Shown here piece by piece: positions 61,090 through 64,000 of a DNA stretch of 64,000 nucleotides (the first letter of the stretch is position 1; each line of letters opens with the position of its first letter). Position numbers and translations under genes: made by a program. The DNA is taken from the NCBI GenBank assembly GCA_043228905.1, contig JBHGNT010000012.1, positions 14,632,001 through 14,696,000 on the forward strand. The letters are read 5' to 3'. Source of the stretch: Azolla caroliniana (taxonomy: Eukaryota; Polypodiophyta). Below the pieces are notes generated by a model. The model worked only from the letters and a program-made list of their open reading frames with translations. It had not been told where the DNA came from and did not search any database.

Positions 61090-62004
61090 TCAAAGGTGAC
61101 AAGAACCATTATGAACATACAAGAGTTCTTTAAAGAATACTAATCCTTCATGGTATTTGAATTGTCGATAGTCCATACCTGGTGGTTGCGACTGTGAACA
61201 AGATGCTTGAGAGGGATCGATTTGTGCTAGAATGGCTTGGGCGAAAACATCTGTCTTCAAGTCCTCACGTATGGTATCGATATCGTGGGAATCCATGGGC
61301 ATGCCAAAGACCCGTGTTGCTTGTAGTTGTGCCGGTCCTAAGATTACTTGCTTTTGGTTATCAAAAGCTGGCTCGCCAGGACGCGGTGCTAGGTACGAAC
61401 GCCATGATAATGCATCTTCCTTCCCTTGGTGCTTCCCCGGACGATATGTAATTTTGAAGTCGAAATGAGTGAGGAATTGGGCCCACTGAGCTTGACGTCG
61501 ATTTAACACACGAGCGTCCTGAAAGTAGGCAAGGTTTTTGTGGTCACTGAATACGGTGACTTGATGAGAGGATCCCTCTATAAAATGCCTCCATTGCGTA
61601 AAAGAGTCCACTATTGCCAATAGCTCCTTATCATGAATTTTGTACTTGATTTTGGCGGCGTCAAACTTGCGTGAGTGAAAAGCCACAGGATGTAGCTTTT
61701 CATCATTACCTCGTTGTGACAAAATGCTCCCCAATGCGAAATCCAATGTGTCTGCTTCAATGATGAATGGTTTTTCTGGATCAACGTGAGCTAGAATTGG
61801 AGCCGATGTAAATTCCTTCTTAAGATTCTCAAAAGCCATGTCCGCTTCTTCAGACCAAATGAATGATTGTCCCTTCTTAGTAAGTTGTGTAAGAGGCAAA
61901 ACAAGCTTTGAGTAATCCTTTATAAACTTGTGGTAGAAATTTGCAAAGCCTAAAAAGCATTGCACGTCTTGCAATGAACACGGAGTTTGCCACTGTACCA
62001 CTAT
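61090..62004 (-). pseudogene. E RNase H and connection domain
   Basis: A 303-codon frame with CFLGFANFYHKFIKDYSKL, FIIEADTLDFALGSILS (the usual ADASDFALG with Thr-Leu), VAFHSRKFDAAKIKY, KELLAIVDSFTQWRHF, VFSDHKNLAYF and LNRRQAQWAQFL, then LAQIDPSQASCSQ and YHEGLVFF. Nearly intact; a TAG separates it from the RT part at about 62005. Confidence 0.9.
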
Positions 62005-62700
62005 CTAGACTTTAGCGGGATCCATGGAGATGTCTTCCGCAGAGATGACATAACCCAGAAATTCCACCTGGTTGCACCCGAAACTACATTTTTCCAGCTT
62101 TGCATAAAGACCATGTTCTCGAACTTGTTTTAGTACTAACAATACATGAGAATCATGCTCTTCTTGGGCCTTCGAATAAACCAATAGATCATCCGAATAG
62201 ATGATCAAACAAACATCCAATAGATCACGTCCGACGATCAACATATCATCCATATATAGGAGGAGTATCAAGAAATCTCCTCCATCAAATTTCTTCACAA
62301 GCACACAGTGATCGGCATGCGTCTTGTGGTACCCTTGGTCGGTCATGAAGAAGTCGAACTTCCGGTACCATTTCCGGGGAGCTTGCTTCAATCCGTACAG
62401 GCTCTTCTTCAGCCGGCACACTAGGTGCTCCTTCCCTTTCTTCTCAAATCCTTCTGGTTGATGCATGTACATCTCTTCTTCGAGGTCTCCATGTAGGAAT
62501 GCCGTCTTGACGTCCAGTTGCTCTACCTCGAGATCCATGCTTGCCGCTATGCTCAATACCGTCCGGATGGATGTCATTTTTACTACCGGGGAAAAGATCT
62601 CATCGAAGTCTATTCCTTTCTTCTGCTGGAAGCCCTTCACCACGATCCGGGCTTTGTATCTAGGTGGGTTTCTGGCATCTCCCGGTTTCAACTTATACAC
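62005..62700 (-). pseudogene. Chimeric frame: copia J2 RT joined in frame to gypsy E RT
   Basis: One 231-codon open frame. The first part (62700-62219) is copia RT: YKARIVVKGFQQKKGIDFDE, VEQLDVKTAFLHGDLEEEMY, LKKSLYGLKQAPRKWY and the active site LLLYMDDMLIVGRD. The second part (62218-62005) is gypsy RT from just before its own active site: LLDVCLIIYSDDLLVYSKAQ, LEKCSFGCNQVEFLGYVIS. Two YxDD motifs therefore lie about 18 residues apart. The junction is at equivalent places in two unrelated superfamilies and preserves frame. I infer recombination at short homology or template switching; no function is implied. Confidence 0.85.
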
Positions 62701-63195
62701 TCACTTGTTCCAAAGTGCCCTCTTTCCTTTCAGCAACTCCATCAATTCATATGTGTGGTTCTCATGCAAGGAATCCATCTCGTCCTGCATGGCACTCAAC
62801 CACTTGCGGCTGTGGGTGTCTCTCTTTGCTTCTTCGAAGCTTTCCGGCTCCCCCTCATCGGTTAGCAACACATGCTCTGCATCCGGAAATCTCCGGGTGA
62901 CCCTTCTCTCTCGGAGAGGATATCTCTTTCCAGGGAGAGCATATCTCCATCCCTGGTTTCTGACCACTGGTGCCTCCGTTTGTTCCTCATCCGAATCCAA
63001 TTCGGGATCTTGACCAGTTCCGGTGTCTTCTTCTTCTTCTTCTTCGGTCGGTTCGGCTTCTTGTCCATATCTGGCCGGTTCATCGAGTGTCATCCGGATA
63101 CCGGATAACATCCGGTTTTCAACCGGGTAAGTCCTTGTGTCCTCAAGCTGGGTTTCATTGGATGATCTGGAGTTCATCACCTTCGTCTCTGACTC
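62701..63195 (-). pseudogene. J2 linker and RT start
   Basis: Acidic linker (EEEEEDTGTGQDPELDSDEE), then YPLRERRVTRRFPDAEHVLL and MQDEMDSLHENHTYELMEL. It ends at a TGA where J has Trp (WVYKLKPGD). Confidence 0.88.
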
Positions 63196-64000
63196 CTAGG
63201 TGGCAATGGTCTTGTCTTCCATGAAGACTATGTCTCGACTCCAGAACACCTTCTTGTCGACTAGATCCCACACCCGGTAACCAAACTCATCATCGCCGTA
63301 TCCAAGGTATATGCATGGCCTGGACTTTGAATCCAACTTTGCTCTCTTGTCCTTTGCTACATGCACATATGCGAGACACCCAAACACCTTCAGATGCTGG
63401 TAAGACACGTCCTTACCGGTACATACTCTTTGTGGTGTGTCTCCATCCAATGGGACTGAGGGCGATTTGTTTATCACATAGGTCGCCTTCGTCAGCGCCT
63501 CAGCCCAAAACGTCTTGGGAAACTTTGCATGTGCTAGCATGCTTCGAACTCTCTCCATCACGGTCCGGTTCATCCGTTAGACCAGCCCCTTCAATTCTAG
63601 CATCTTCGGCATGGTGAATTTGAGCCGGATTCGCTTCGACTGGTAGTACTCCTCGAATGGTCCCTGGTATTCTCCTCCATTGTCCGCTTGAACCGCCTTC
63701 AGCTTCCGACCAGTTTCTCTTCCACTCTTGTGTGGAGCTCCTTGAAGACAGATAACACCTGATCCTTTGTCTTCAACGGTGAGATCCACAGCTTCCGGTT
63801 CTGGTCATTTATGAACGTCACGAAGTACTGTGATCCAGCATGTGACTTCGTGTCCACTTGACACACATCGGTAAACACCAGCTCCAGTGGTGCATTCCAT
63901 CTCATCGGTGATGTTGACCAGAAGGATTTTCAGTTTTGCTTGCTAACCAAGCAATCGGTGCACTTCTCAAGTTGCACGTCCTTCACCGGAATGAGATTGT
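63196..64000 (-). pseudogene. J2 integrase
   Basis: LVFTDVCQVDTKSHAGSQYFVTFIND, then QADNGGEYQGPFEEYYQSK, MNRTVMERVRSMLAHAKF and LKVFGCLAYVHVAKD, in three frames with breaks near 63700 and 63575. Compared with J: FIND.NRK instead of FIDDHSRK, so a core Asp is changed. Confidence 0.87.

Larger units (their letters stand above)
38128..62218 (-). mobile_element. Element E: Ty3/gypsy chromovirus, split by H and F2, fused to copia J2
   Basis: The minus-strand order is RT (62218-62005), RNase H (62001-61090), integrase (61085-60411), F2 insertion, integrase end and chromodomain (53341-52527), H insertion, C-terminal tail (38411-38348), and truncated 3' LTR (38347-38128). Protein text is continuous across both insertions (FWK|H at F2, HRQYED at H). 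The 5' end (Gag, protease, RT N-terminus, 5' LTR) is replaced by copia J2 at 62218/62219. Its LTR is cut where element D begins. Confidence 0.85.
62219..64000 (-). mobile_element. Element J2: Ty1/copia of the J family, running off the window
   Basis: Minus-strand integrase (from the window edge), linker (63180-62701) and RT N-terminal half, ending at the junction with gypsy E. RNase H and the 3' LTR are absent here. Similar to J along its length. Confidence 0.9.

Overview
This is repeat-dense nuclear DNA from a land plant. The evidence is plant-type Ty1/copia elements with the initiator-Met primer site (TGGTATCAGAGC), Ty3/gypsy chromoviruses with chromodomains, a LINE tail, and one spliced plant gene of the EPIDERMAL PATTERNING FACTOR-LIKE (EPFL) peptide family. 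The gypsy lineages resemble those I associate with non-seed plants (fern, lycophyte or bryophyte), but the sequence does not settle the species.

Layout. Positions 1-742 hold the 3' end of a degenerate LINE. Positions 743-12029 are AT-rich and mostly unique. They carry the EPFL gene on the minus strand (about 3241-5175, three exons, intron 2 holding two minisatellites), a scrap resembling organellar small-subunit rRNA (6022-6118), and old diverged repeats (7660-9220). From 12035 to the end almost everything is LTR retrotransposon. I use these labels. C is a short internally deleted chromovirus (12035-14068, exact 5-bp target duplication). D is a minus-strand chromovirus (15254-38127). D is split by copia F1 (17709-37332, exact duplication GCTTT). 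F1 is itself split by gypsy B (20690-27623, minus, decayed) and gypsy A (28335-35632, plus, both reading frames intact, nearly identical LTRs). E is a second minus-strand chromovirus (38128-62218), split by the large non-chromovirus gypsy H (38412-52526) and by copia F2 (53342-60410, same family as F1). H is split by copia J (39143-43108) and gypsy fragment I (43109-44200). F2 is split by a solo LTR of the A family (56512-57237) and an LTR-like sequence L (53774-54266). The window closes inside copia J2 (62219-64000), fused to E within the reverse transcriptase region.

How the parts work. Each autonomous element encoded Gag (particle), protease, reverse transcriptase, RNase H and integrase. 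Only A still has open frames for all of these. A and B belong to one unusual gypsy lineage: FLDD instead of YxDD in the RT, DHG instead of D[ST]G in the protease, and Gag-Pro separated from Pol by a stop codon. At that stop both copies keep a run of five T, a following hairpin, and a -1-frame protein extension, which together look like a programmed frameshift. A second theme is a tRNA-shaped module (A-box and B-box like motifs 41-45 nt apart). It lies in the LTRs of C, D, E, I and the A family, always antisense to the element.

The only convincing host protein-coding gene is the EPFL gene. All other long open frames are retroelement domains or their antisense shadows.
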